Assembly: GCA_023665185.1 (NCBI GenBank)
Contig: JAMPEL010000001.1
Coordinates: 92,330 to 156,329 of the forward strand
Direction of reading: 5' to 3'
Origin: Roseburia sp.
Lineage (GTDB): Bacteria; Bacteroidota; Bacteroidia; Bacteroidales; Bacteroidaceae
DNA length: 64,000 nt
The notes under the pieces: model-generated
What the model was told of the DNA's origin: nothing
The model's database searches: none
Seen by the model: the letters and a program-made list of their open reading frames with translations, nothing else
Made by a program: the position numbers and the translations under genes
Shown here: one piece after another, positions 18,210 to 30,804 of the stretch
How the letters are laid out: each line of letters starts with the position of its first letter
How positions within the stretch are numbered: the first letter of the stretch is position 1

Positions 18210-19950
18210 TAAGACGTTCTGCAATTATTCTTTTCTACACGCTTTTCTTCGTTGCTCTGTATGCCCAACAGAGAGATTCTGTGACTGTTTCTGGTCGTGT
18301 CACTGATACGGAAGGAACACCTATGGAGGCTCTGATCATAACTGTATTGCAGCCTTCGGACTCGTCTGTGATAGCATACGGCATGACAGATGGAGGGGGG
18401 ATATTATACGATTGGTTTAATGACTGAATGCGATGAGATTTTGGTTCGTCTGACAGGTTTTAATGTAATGTGTAAGGTAAAGAGGATAAATGCAGTAACC
18501 CAAACATTGGATTTCAAAGCGGAAGAGCAAAATATCATGTTGCGTGAGGTGCAGATAAAGGCACAGAAGTTGTGGGGAAGCCGTGATACTCTCAATTATC
18601 TGGTGGCGGCTTACACCAAAGAACATGACCGTACAATAGGCGATGTGCTGAAACAATTGCCCGGAATAACTGTGGAGGGAGGGGTAATAAGATATCAAGG
18701 AATCCCCATTAATCATTTCTACATCGAAAACATGGATGTGTTGCAAGGTCGCTACAATATTGCAACTAAAGGTATCAGGGCTGAAGATGTGGAAATACGG
18801 CTCTCATACGAGAATAATACTGAAAAGAAATACTTGTGTAATACTCTTGACATCTCCGGTCAATGGTGAAGCAAATGGGACAATCCTTTCCAATGCTAAT
18901 GAAATTCGACAGTATGCCTACCATCGTAATTTGGGAGTGGCAAACCACACGCATTGGATACATCGTACTGACGGAGGGGGAGGATTTGATTTTTCCAGCA
19001 AGAATACGGTACAATTCAGATTTCCTTTAGTGTTGTCCTATACTAATGTAATAGATGAAGTCGATGCAGTGAAGGTGCGTTTTTCACCATCATTTGGCTT
19101 TTTATGGAAAGCCAATGACAATTGGACTTTTGGATATTACGGTATGAGCCAGACCTCATGGGAACAGCTCATTACTGCCTATATCATGCGTGACTACCGT
19201 ACTACAAGTTGCTATGTGGCGAATCTCACAGGCAGTTCTTCTGTCAAATTGGATGCAAAAATCAATTACAAGGATATTATGAGCAGTTTTTTTGCTTATC
19301 TACAGGGTACTGCTTCCCGTTCATGGAGCGATATAATCTACGGAACTGCAATAGACAAAAACAACCATACGGTTATACAAGCCGAGTATATGCCGCATCA
19401 TAATGACATCTACTCGCTGACGGGTAATATCAGCAAAGGTTTTGGTTGGAAAGACACAAAAATAGAAGTGAATGTGGGCTATACCCGTAATAACGGTCTC
19501 GTTCTGCGTCAGTCTGCACCTACTGATTTTCATAGTTGTGTCTATCATATACATGGAAATGCCTCCTGCAACATCATCAACAGAATCCGTATCGGCTATG
19601 GCTGTGACTATACATACTTGTCTTCCATGTCGCAGGCATATACACACACTATCCATACGTTCAGCCAGCGTGGTAATTTGGATATTACAATCATACCAAA
19701 CAGTGTGCTGATGAATATGACAGCATGTCATACGCATAATGGTGGCTTTCAAGGAAAGAAGGATTATGCTTTCTTGGATTGTTCACTTACTTACCGTATG
19801 AAAAAAAAGCTGGAATTAGTTCTTGAAGTATGTAATGTTTTTAATACCCGTACTTTTGTTTCACGTTCCGATGCAGAACTGACCGAGTCTATTACGGAAT
19901 ATCATCTGTTGCCTCGCAGTATGATGTTTACGACACGTTTCAATATTTGA
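18206..19950 (+). pseudogene. Degraded carboxypeptidase-regulatory / TonB-receptor-like gene
   Basis: Three successive frames together encode pieces of the outer-membrane protein that usually accompanies GLPGLI genes. These are a signal peptide plus carboxypeptidase-regulatory start (18206 on, SGRVTDTEGTPMEAL), then a plug-like part (18390-18869, VLKQLPGITVEGGVIRYQG), then a barrel C-terminus (18736-19950, ending LLPRSMMFTTRFNI). The first frame shift coincides with a run of six G at 18395-18400; one fewer G would restore the frame. The second lies at about 18790-18870, where family sequence is also lost. The total of about 580 codons is well short of the 800-900 usual for the family. It is non-functional as it stands. 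Confidence 0.8.
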
Positions 19951-20018
19951 ATTTATGTATTATCTATCACTTGAAATGTCGTATGAGCCCTTCAAGTGGA
20001 TGCTGTGATAGTAAAAAC

Positions 20019-20087
20019 AAAGGTTATAAGGTTTGCCAAAAGGACTTTGTGTACAGTCTTTTCGGCAACCTTATAACCTTATTTTTT
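20019..20087. terminator. Strong hairpin after mutB
   Basis: A stem of about 17 bp (AAGGTTATAAGGTTTGCC with GGCAACCTTATAACCTT) encloses a 26-nt loop that has its own small stem. It ends in TTTTTT on the + strand. It separates the decayed receptor gene from the convergent mutB gene. Confidence 0.8.
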
Positions 20088-20104
20088 AGCGACCGGAATA
20101 CCGG

Positions 20105-22267
20105 TTAGTCTTCATTCAAAATCTTCATGATTTCGCAAGCGGCTTTAGCTACGGAAGTACCAGGTCCGAAGATTGCTGCTACTCCTGCCTGATACAAGAA
20201 ATCATAGTCTTGTGCAGGAATAACACCACCGGCAATGACAAGAATGTCTTCGCGTCCGAGTTTCTTCAACTCTTCAATAACCTGTGGTACAAGTGTCTTG
20301 TGTCCTGCGGCCAACGAGCTTACACCAAGTACGTTGACATCGTTTTCAACTGCCTGACGTGCAGATTCTGCCGGAGTCTGGAACAATGGTCCCATATCTA
20401 CATCGAATCCGCAGTCTGCATATCCTGTAGCACATACTTTTGCACCACGGTCATGTCCGTCCTGTCCCATTTTTGCAATCATGATACGTGGGCGACGACC
20501 ATTCTTTTGTGCGAATTGTTCTGTCAGCTGACAAGCCACCTCAAAGTCCTTGTCGCTCTTGCTTTCTGATGAATACACGTTACTGATAGTTCTGATTACT
20601 GCTTTATAGCGACCTGCAACAGCCTCGCAAGCGTCTGAGATTTCACCAAGTGAGCAACGCAGTCCGGCTGCTTTCACAGCAAGGTCAAGAAGATTGTTCT
20701 CTGATTTCTTTCCGTTCTTAAACTCTTGAACACACTTGGTGATTTCAGCAAGTGCCGCTTTGCAAGCTTCTTCATCGCGGTTAGCGCGAAGTTCGGCAAG
20801 AGACACTTCCTGCTGTTTACGTACAGCAGTGTTGTCTACTTCAAGAATATCGATAGGGTCTTCGTGTTCCAGACGGTACTTGTTGATACCGACAATTGTC
20901 TGTGCTCCTGAGTCTATACGAGCTTGAGTACGTGCTGCTGCTTCCTCAATACGCATCTTAGGCAGACCTGTCTCAATAGCTTTTGCCATACCGCCAAGTT
21001 TCTCGATTTCCTGTATGTGTTCCCATGCTTTGTGTACAATCTCGTTTGTGAGAGTCTCCACATAATAAGAACCTGCCCACGGGTCGATTTGCTTACATAC
21101 TTTGGTCTCATTCTGTATGTAAATCTGTGTGTTACGTGCGATACGTGCAGAAAAGTCCGTAGGCAGTGCAATTGCCTCGTCAAGGGCATTTGTATGGAGT
21201 GACTGTGTATGTCCGAGTACGGCAGCCATAGCTTCTATACATGTACGACCTACATTGTTGAATGGATCTTGCTCTGTAAGCGACCATCCTGAAGTCTGAG
21301 AGTGTGTACGGAGAGCCATTGATTTAGGGTTCTTTGCACCGAAACTTTTTACTATTTTAGCCCAAAGAAGACGTCCTGCACGCATTTTTGCAATCTCCAT
21401 GAAGTGGTTCATTCCGATAGCCCAGAAGAAAGAAAGGCGTGGTGCAAAAGCATCAATGTCAATGCCTGCATTTACACCTGCACGAAGATAGTCCATACCG
21501 TCTGCGAGGGTATATGCAAGTTCAATATCTGCTGTGGCACCTGCTTCTTGCATGTGATAGCCGGAAATGGATATAGAGTTGAACTTCGGCATTTTCTGTG
21601 AAGTGTACTCGAAAATGTCCGCAATTATTTTCATTGAGAATGCAGGTGGGTAGATATAAGTATTGCGCACCATGAATTCTTTCAGAATATCGTTCTGTAT
21701 AGTTCCTGCCATTTCCTCAAGCTTTGCACCCTGTTCAAGTCCTGCATTGATATAAAAAGCAAGTATTGGAAGTACTGCGCCATTCATTGTCATAGATACA
21801 GACATCTTGTTGAGCGGAATACCTGCGAACAACACCTTCATGTTCTCCAATGAACATATTGACACACCAGCTTTTCCTACATCGCCTACCACTCGCTCGT
21901 TATCCGGATCGTATCCTCTGTGAGTTGGAAGGTCGAACGCGACGGAAAGACCTTTCTGTCCGCTTGCTAAGTTACGGCGATAGAACGCATTTGATTCTTC
22001 TGCCGTAGAAAAGCCTGCATACTGACGGATTGTCCAGGGACGGAATGGGTACATCATTGAGTATGGACCACGCAAATAAGGAGGAATACCCGCTGTATAG
22101 TCAAGGTGTTCCATTCCTTCAAGGTCTTCTTTTGTGTAAACAGGCTGTATGTCTATCTGCTCTGGAGTTCTCCAGTTAGCGGATATGCTGTTTTCTTTCT
22201 GCCATTCTTGACCGTTTTTGGTCTGTATGCCGGCATATATATCTATATCATTAAAATTTTTTCTCAT
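20105..22267 (-). CDS. mutB: Methylmalonyl-CoA mutase large (catalytic) subunit
   Basis: Adenosylcobalamin-dependent isomerisation of succinyl-CoA and methylmalonyl-CoA, the branch to propionate in these bacteria. The N-terminal TIM barrel (about 60-560) carries [20 protein letters not shown] and [16 protein letters not shown]. The C-terminal cobalamin domain contains the base-off motif DGHDRG (about 604-609) and a later ALAAGHK-like block (SSLAAGHKT). At 720 residues it is normal and intact. It lies 81 bp downstream of mutA on the same strand, so the two form one operon and, by family knowledge, an alpha-beta heterodimer. The upstream cob genes in this window fit its need for cobalamin. Confidence 0.96.
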   Translation of the reverse strand: MRKNFNDIDIYAGIQTKNGQEWQKENSISANWRTPEQIDIQPVYTKEDLEGMEHLDYTAGIPPYLRGPYSMMYPFRPWTIRQYAGFSTAEESNAFYRRNLASGQKGLSVAFDLPTHRGYDPDNERVVGDVGKAGVSICSLENMKVLFAGIPLNKMSVSMTMNGAVLPILAFYINAGLEQGAKLEEMAGTIQNDILKEFMVRNTYIYPPAFSMKIIADIFEYTSQKMPKFNSISISGYHMQEAGATADIELAYTLADGMDYLRAGVNAGIDIDAFAPRLSFFWAIGMNHFMEIAKMRAGRLLWAKIVKSFGAKNPKSMALRTHSQTSGWSLTEQDPFNNVGRTCIEAMAAVLGHTQSLHTNALDEAIALPTDFSARIARNTQIYIQNETKVCKQIDPWAGSYYVETLTNEIVHKAWEHIQEIEKLGGMAKAIETGLPKMRIEEAAARTQARIDSGAQTIVGINKYRLEHEDPIDILEVDNTAVRKQQEVSLAELRANRDEEACKAALAEITKCVQEFKNGKKSENNLLDLAVKAAGLRCSLGEISDACEAVAGRYKAVIRTISNVYSSESKSDKDFEVACQLTEQFAQKNGRRPRIMIAKMGQDGHDRGAKVCATGYADCGFDVDMGPLFQTPAESARQAVENDVNVLGVSSLAAGHKTLVPQVIEELKKLGREDILVIAGGVIPAQDYDFLYQAGVAAIFGPGTSVAKAACEIMKILNED

Positions 22268-22348
22268 TGTCTTTTTCTATTGGGAACACAGCCGTTTTTC
22301 TCTTGTCTTTTTACAAGGGAATTTGTGCTTTGTGTTCTAAAAAGCAAA

Positions 22349-24211
22349 TTAATTGATACCCAATTTGTTGTTGTAAGCTTTCAGCGTTTCAAGCTGGTTT
22401 ACACGTACATGGATGAAATTCTCTATACCGGCAGCCTTTAACTCTTCGCTACATGCAGGAGCACCCGCCACGACAAACATTGCGCGGTTATTGAGTGCCT
22501 TGAATGCAGGTATGGCATATTCTGCATATTCGTCATCACTTGAACAGATGACAACGATGTCGGCTTGTGCTTTCATTGCAGCTTCAACTCCTTCTTCCAC
22601 AGTCGGGAATCCGAGGTTGTCAATTACTTTATAGCCTGCGCATGCAAGGAAGTTACAAGAGAATTGTGCGCGTGCCTGTCTCATGGCGAGATTGCCTATT
22701 GTAAGCATAAATGCAACAGGTTGTTTACCTGAATTTTCAGTAGCAAGGCGAAGATTTTCAAACTCACTTGCCAAACGGCTCTTGTCAAGTGTAACAATGG
22801 TTGCTTCTTCTGCATGGTGTCCGCATCCGCACTTACATCCGCTTGTAGGAGTCTTTCCTTCTGATTTTTCTGTGAAGTTAGGGAACTGGTTTGTTCCGAG
22901 CATGAATTCCTTGCGTTTTGCCGCATTGGCATGACGTGTCTTGTTTGATGCGTTTACTGCTTCCTGAATCTTTCCTTCCAGTGAGAGTGCCAAGAATCCT
23001 CCGTTGTTCTCCACATCAAGGAATAGTTTCCATGCTTCTTTTGCTATCGCATCAGTAAGGTGTTCTATATAATATGAGCCACCGGCAACGTCTACAATCT
23101 TATCAAAGTGAGCCTCTTCCTTCAACAGCAGTTGCTGGTTGCGCGCCAGACGCTCTGAGAACTCATCCGGAGTCTTATATGGCTTGTCAAAAGGAGTGAC
23201 AATGATTGAGTCTACATTTGCTATAGCGGCAGACATAGCTTCTGTTTGTGAGCGGAGCAGGTTTACATAGCTGTCATACATTGTCTGGTTATATTCTGTC
23301 GTGATGGCACACACATGCATACGACAAGCACAGTCGCATTTTGGCTCATACTGTTTTACCACCTGCGCCCAAAGCATACGTGCCGCACGGAACTTGGCAA
23401 TTTCAAGGAAATAATTTTCGCTTACTCCCATATTGAACTTTATTCTTTTTGCCACGTCTGTTGCATCCATTCCGGCATCAGTCAGCTGCTGCAAGTACTC
23501 GTTGCCCCATGCCAATGCATATCCGAGTTCCTGATAAATGAAAGCGCCTGCATTGTTGAGTGATACACTGTTGATATTTATGCAGCGGTATTTTGGCAAC
23601 TCAGCAAGTGCCTCTGCCAAATCCTTACTCTTTGCAATAATACCGGAAGTGTTTTTGCCTTTTACCAGAATCTTTTCTATCGGGTCGAAGTTGATACTTC
23701 CTTCAAGCTCTTCGAGTTTGACACCCTTGTTCTTGAAATATTTTACAAGGAGGTTTGCCAACTCCACACAATGGCATTGGCATGTCTTGAAGTTGAGTTC
23801 TACACATTCCGGACAGATGTCTTTAAGGAGAGTCTCCACCATCTCCTCATTGATCATGCTTGAAGGAATTGAGAATCCAAGTGAGTTGACACCCTTGTTC
23901 AGGATGTCAAGTGCTTTCTCATTGGCAGATTTTGCATCGTCTACCACAATGTCCTGACGAACATACCAAAGGTTGTTGTCTTTTTTGTTTCCGCGGACGA
24001 ATGGATATTCTCCCGGCATTGAGTCTATAGCCTTGAGTCCTTCCAAATCTTCTTTACGGTAAAAAGGCTGTACATTGAAGCCTTCGCCGGTTCTCCACAC
24101 CAGCTTCTTCTCAAAGTCTGCACCTTTCAGGTCAACTTGAATTTTGTCAAGCCACTCCTGTGTGGTAGGTGACTGAAACTCCTCGAAGAGTTTTTCTCTA
24201 CTATTAGCCAT
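22349..24211 (-). CDS. mutA: Methylmalonyl-CoA mutase small subunit
   Basis: The non-catalytic partner of MutB. It has the same barrel plus Rossmann-like layout, but the C-terminal domain lacks the DxHxxG cobalamin motif (the segment reads LAMRQARAQFSCNFLACAGYK), as expected for small subunits. Length is 620 residues, normal for the family. Between barrel and C-terminal domain there is a Cys/His-rich insert, GCKCGCGHH, at about residue 463. Together with a nearby polar stretch it could bind a metal or simply be a linker. The promoter -7 box lies 42 bp upstream of the start. The gene leads the mutA-mutB operon. Confidence 0.95.
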   Translation of the reverse strand: MANSREKLFEEFQSPTTQEWLDKIQVDLKGADFEKKLVWRTGEGFNVQPFYRKEDLEGLKAIDSMPGEYPFVRGNKKDNNLWYVRQDIVVDDAKSANEKALDILNKGVNSLGFSIPSSMINEEMVETLLKDICPECVELNFKTCQCHCVELANLLVKYFKNKGVKLEELEGSINFDPIEKILVKGKNTSGIIAKSKDLAEALAELPKYRCININSVSLNNAGAFIYQELGYALAWGNEYLQQLTDAGMDATDVAKRIKFNMGVSENYFLEIAKFRAARMLWAQVVKQYEPKCDCACRMHVCAITTEYNQTMYDSYVNLLRSQTEAMSAAIANVDSIIVTPFDKPYKTPDEFSERLARNQQLLLKEEAHFDKIVDVAGGSYYIEHLTDAIAKEAWKLFLDVENNGGFLALSLEGKIQEAVNASNKTRHANAAKRKEFMLGTNQFPNFTEKSEGKTPTSGCKCGCGHHAEEATIVTLDKSRLASEFENLRLATENSGKQPVAFMLTIGNLAMRQARAQFSCNFLACAGYKVIDNLGFPTVEEGVEAAMKAQADIVVICSSDDEYAEYAIPAFKALNNRAMFVVAGAPACSEELKAAGIENFIHVRVNQLETLKAYNNKLGIN

Positions 24212-24252
24212 TGTTTTCCATTTAAAGTTTTTCTGTAGTGTTTACTAACACG

Positions 24253-24260
24253 CAAAGTTA
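24253..24260 (-). promoter_or_regulatory. -7 box for the mutAB operon
   Basis: TAACTTTG on the minus strand, followed by GCG, matches TAnnTTTG and lies 42 bp before mutA. The gap from here to 24784 has no convincing gene. A 36-codon frame at about 24428-24538 (NIVPVGSRLNENATLLA) looks protein-like and may be a gene relic. Confidence 0.55.
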
Positions 24261-24784
24261 TAATTTTTACTTTGTTCCACCCAATAAGAACTTGTTTTTT
24301 TATATTTTCTGCTTAAAAGAATTGGATAAATTATTAAACTATAATATGATAACCTTGATTATATCGCTAAAACAGTGTCTTTGTAAGTTTTGTCTTTGGG
24401 GAAGTTCGTACAAGAGTATTTCTTCTGAGAAGGTAGTGTGGTGGTGACGGCAACAAATATTGTCCCTGTTGGGTCAAGGCTGAATGAGAATGCAACTTTG
24501 TTGGCACAGAATGTGAATGCTGGCGAGAAATATATGTGAGTAATGTTATGTTTTCCAATGCACAGACAATGCTATTTGATGCTTTTCGGAGTGTCCTGCA
24601 TATCCAAAATGCAAGATATATAATGCTTCCTTTGAGAATAAATCCGTAAATGTTGAGGCTGTCTATATATTCGTGAAAATAGGGACTGATTATGATTGGT
24701 ATATGTTTCTAAATAGAGGAGTATGTATTTTTTTTCTTCTGTAAATAGTAGGAGGGAGGGGAAGATAGATGAGAAAGACAATCA

Positions 24785-24830
24785 AAAATCCGTGGATTTA
24801 TGTCTGTTATAGGACATATCCACGGATTTT
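24785..24830 (-). terminator. lacZ terminator
   Basis: A 13-bp stem (AAAATCCGTGGAT / ATCCACGGATTTT) whose 20-nt loop contains a further TATGTC/GACATA pairing. On the minus strand it is followed by TTTTTGAT. It lies 38 bp after the beta-galactosidase stop. Confidence 0.85.
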
Positions 24831-24868
24831 ATTTATAACTTATCTGCTGTTTTTTCAGACAGTTGTGC

Positions 24869-27985
<3,117 letters not shown>

Positions 27986-28051
27986 TTAAAAGAGTATTAT
28001 TATTTAGTTATATGTTAGTATTATGATTTTGCAATCAACAAGTTTACCGTA

Positions 28052-28059
28052 CAAATATA
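28052..28059 (-). promoter_or_regulatory. -7 box for lacZ
   Basis: TATATTTG on the minus strand, 69 bp before the lacZ start, matches TAnnTTTG. No clear -33 element. Nothing else was recognised between lacZ and miaA. Confidence 0.45.
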
Positions 28060-28198
28060 CCTCTTTTTTATATATCAGCATAGCATTATCCGATATTTTT
28101 ATTTAGCAGACGAACATGTTGATTGACAGGCTTGTTATATTCTGTGTTTTCCCTCTGATTGCCGGAACTGTGAGATATGTGCCCACAAATCCTGCTTG

Positions 28199-29128
28199 CT
28201 ATTCCAATCCGTGTCTTTTCATGACAGCCTCTACCATTTCTTCATTAGTCATGTTGTCTGCGTCCAGCCAATCTATATCCTCATCGTGTTTGAACCACGT
28301 CATTTGTTTCTTGGCATATACTCTTGTGTTTTTCTTTATTCTCTCCACAGCTGTACCAAGATTCCATTCTCCGTCCATATATTTGAACAGTTCTTTGTAT
28401 CCCACCGTGTTGAGTGAGTTAAGGTGGCGCAGATGGCTGACAGAACGTGCCTCTTCAAGAAGTCCGTTTTCCATCATGTCATCAACCCGTGCGTTGATTC
28501 TTGCAAACAAATTTTCTCTTTCGCGCCGCAGTCCGATTTTTATAATATGGAAAGGTCTTTCTTTGTGAATGTTCTTTCGGAAAGATGTGTATGTCTTTCC
28601 TGTCATATAGCATATTTCGAGAGCATGAACTACACGCTTGTGGTTCTTTAAATCCACAATATTATAATATTCAGGGTCTAACAGGCGCAGTTCCTCCGTC
28701 AGTCTTTCAAGTCCTTCCGTTTCAAGCTTCTGCTTCATCAATTTCCTTGTGTACTCGTCTATAGTGGGTATGTCGTCAATGCCTTTCGTCACGGCATCTA
28801 TATACATCATGCTTCCTCCTGTCAGCAATATCTTGTCATGTGTGCGGAACAGTTCTTCAAGAAGTGTCATCACGTCTGCCTCATATTGGGCGGCACTATA
28901 GTATTCTTCTAAGTTCAGTGTGCCGACAAAATAGTGCCTTACAGCCGACAGTTCTTCTGCTGACGGGGCCGCTGTGCCTATTCGTATCGTATTGTATATC
29001 TGTCTGGAATCGGCAGAGATGATGGGAGAATCTATATGTTTGGCTAATGACAAGCTCAATTTTGTTTTGCCGACTCCTGTCGGTCCTATAAGGACAATGA
29101 GTGTTTTGGGGTTGGATGATGGAAGCAT
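28199..29128 (-). CDS. miaA: tRNA dimethylallyltransferase
   Basis: Adds a dimethylallyl group to A37 of tRNAs that read UNN codons. The P-loop [10 protein letters not shown] (13-22), the substrate motif SADSRQIY (38-45) and the conserved [16 protein letters not shown] helix region are present. Length is 309 residues, typical. It follows the pRiA4b-like gene (gap of 186 bp with a small hairpin at 29221-29259) at the end of the leftward lipid A gene cluster. This order is common in Bacteroidetes. Confidence 0.95.
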   Translation of the reverse strand: MLPSSNPKTLIVLIGPTGVGKTKLSLSLAKHIDSPIISADSRQIYNTIRIGTAAPSAEELSAVRHYFVGTLNLEEYYSAAQYEADVMTLLEELFRTHDKILLTGGSMMYIDAVTKGIDDIPTIDEYTRKLMKQKLETEGLERLTEELRLLDPEYYNIVDLKNHKRVVHALEICYMTGKTYTSFRKNIHKERPFHIIKIGLRRERENLFARINARVDDMMENGLLEEARSVSHLRHLNSLNTVGYKELFKYMDGEWNLGTAVERIKKNTRVYAKKQMTWFKHDEDIDWLDADNMTNEEMVEAVMKRHGLE

Positions 29129-29220
29129 ATTTTTGTGGCAGTCTTATGCTGGAGATTGTTTTGTACAGGTGTGTTTGACAGGCGCGCTTTATTGCAAGCG
29201 TCTTGTGTGGGTGTATTTTT

Positions 29221-29259
29221 ACAGACTCCTCCATCGCGAAGCGACGGAGGAGTCTGTCA
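29221..29259. repeat. Minimal hairpin, short form of the 153-bp element
   Basis: CAGACTCCTCC..TCGC, a GAA loop and GCGA..GGAGGAGTCTG form one near-perfect 39-nt hairpin. The sequence equals the two outermost arm parts of the 153-bp elements (34361, 37825, 38550) joined directly, without the inner CCTCCCCTAA hairpins and the spacer. It lies between miaA and the pRiA4b-like gene. It may also act as a transcriptional attenuator there. Confidence 0.8.
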
Positions 29260-29314
29260 TTACTTATATGTACTTGCGGAGTTTTTTATAAGAAACTCTC
29301 CGCAAAATCAATTC

Positions 29315-29857
29315 TTATTGGAAAGGCTCACCTTCGCTGATGTCGAGTCCTTCAATATTTATATCCTCGTCAGATATGTCACTTCCGAAAAGGTCATCGT
29401 CCTCATCGATAGTCGTTGCAACGGGAGCTTTTGCAAATAATGCCTCAAAATCAATACTTTGCTCTGGCGCATTGCCCTCACTGCGTGTAATTTTGCCTTT
29501 TGCAAGATTCTTGCCTGTGATTATCTCCGAAAGTTCGATGAAGAAACAACGGTCTGCAAGAGGATCGAATGTATATAGCAGATGCTGCTTTTCTTCCTCC
29601 AGAAGCTCACCGATTTCGGTCTCCGCCATGATGTATGAGTCCACATCCGAGTCTGTGTCCATTTCTTCAAGAGTTATTTCCTGACCTTTTTCCCAGCCGT
29701 TTTCACAGATGGTGAATGACGTAAGCTGGTCGTCCTTGTATCCGCACGAACTGAGTATCAGTTTGTGCAGCTCCAAAAATTTTGCGTCAGAATCAATCTT
29801 TATCTCTCGGACAAAATCTTCAACCTCATCGGAAATGATAGTAAATCTGTAAATCAT
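29315..29857 (-). CDS. pRiA4b ORF-3-like (IS1096 TnpR-type) protein
   Basis: A 180-residue acidic protein. Residues 1-125 match the plasmid pRiA4b ORF-3 / IS1096 passenger TnpR-like fold, seen in the opening MIYRFTIISDEVEDFVREI followed by ELHKLILSSCGY and HLLYTFDPLADRCFF. The C-terminal 50 residues are mostly Asp and Glu. The family name reflects plasmid and IS annotations. Here it is a stable chromosomal gene between lpxA and miaA, and no recombinase catalytic residues are visible. Its role is unknown. It is 66 bp downstream of lpxA and probably in the same transcript. Confidence 0.75.
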   Translation of the reverse strand: MIYRFTIISDEVEDFVREIKIDSDAKFLELHKLILSSCGYKDDQLTSFTICENGWEKGQEITLEEMDTDSDVDSYIMAETEIGELLEEEKQHLLYTFDPLADRCFFIELSEIITGKNLAKGKITRSEGNAPEQSIDFEALFAKAPVATTIDEDDDLFGSDISDEDINIEGLDISEGEPFQ

Positions 29858-29923
29858 AAATTGCTAAGTTATAATCAGTAAACCATGTATCCGGTATCTT
29901 GTTGTTCCGCAAGATTCATCCGC

Positions 29924-30697
29924 TTATCGGATAATGCCTCTTTGCGAGGAACTGATGAAATCAATGATATATTCGATTTCCTTGCTCATCGGAATGTCCT
30001 TCTTTATTTGCTCCACCGCTTCTGCTATAGTCAGGTTGCTGTTATACACCAGACGGTAAGCGTTATGGATATTTTCTATCAGTTCGGCACTGAACTTGCG
30101 TCTGCGTAATCCTACGATATTCAGTCCGGCATACGCGATAGGCTCTTTGCCGCCGATGATGAAAGGAGGTATGTCCTTGCTTGTGCGGCTTCCGCCCTGA
30201 ATCATCGTATAGCCTCCGATGTGGCAGAACTGATGCACAAGGACCACTCCGCTAAGTATGGCATTGTCGTCAATGATAACCTCGCCAGCCAGTTTAGTGG
30301 AGTTGCCGATGATGATGCCGTTGCCAACCACACAGTCATGTGCGATGTGGGCGTTTTCCATGATGAGATTGTTGCTTCCCACCACTGTCTTGCCTTTCGA
30401 TGCTGTTCCACGGTGAATGGTCACGTTTTCCCTTATATTGTTGTTGTCACCGATTTCTGCGGTTGTTTCCTCACCTCTGAATTTCAAGTCCTGCGGAATG
30501 GCGCCGATGACGGCACCGGGGAAGAACGTGTTCCCATTTCCGGCACGAGTTCCGGAAAGAAGAGTCACACTGTTCATCAGCACATTGTTGTCTCCAATAA
30601 TTACATTCTTGTCCACAAAGCAAAATGGACCGATTTTACAATTCTCTCCAATTTTTGCTTCCGGATCAATGAATGCTAACGGGCTTATTTCTGACAT
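29924..30697 (-). CDS. lpxA: UDP-N-acetylglucosamine acyltransferase
   Basis: First committed acyl transfer of lipid A synthesis (3-hydroxyacyl-ACP to UDP-GlcNAc), cytoplasmic. Left-handed beta-helix with many hexapeptide repeats (IGENCKIGPFCFVDKNVIIG and others). The catalytic His lies in NAHIAHDCVVGN near residue 120. The typical C-terminal helical part follows (GLRRRKFSAELIENIHNAYR). Length is 257 residues, complete. It sits 107 bp after the lpxC-fabZ fusion gene. Confidence 0.96.
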   Translation of the reverse strand: MSEISPLAFIDPEAKIGENCKIGPFCFVDKNVIIGDNNVLMNSVTLLSGTRAGNGNTFFPGAVIGAIPQDLKFRGEETTAEIGDNNNIRENVTIHRGTASKGKTVVGSNNLIMENAHIAHDCVVGNGIIIGNSTKLAGEVIIDDNAILSGVVLVHQFCHIGGYTMIQGGSRTSKDIPPFIIGGKEPIAYAGLNIVGLRRRKFSAELIENIHNAYRLVYNSNLTIAEAVEQIKKDIPMSKEIEYIIDFISSSQRGIIR

Positions 30698-30804
30698 ATT
30701 TCTTTGGTTTTAATTTATACTGTATTTGGCAGACGGAGAGGGCGCGTTTTGCAGCCGATATGGCTCCGTCCCCTGAATATATGAGGGCATTTCCCCTGTT
30801 GTAA

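Noticed and set aside
18395..18400. Six-G run as a phase-variation switch of the receptor-like gene
   Set aside because: The gene has a second shift and internal loss downstream, so one-base slippage cannot restore it.
29315..29857. pRiA4b ORF-3-like gene as a transposon remnant
   Set aside because: The gene looks intact, sits inside the lipid A gene cluster and has no inverted repeats or transposase beside it. The name reflects annotation history.
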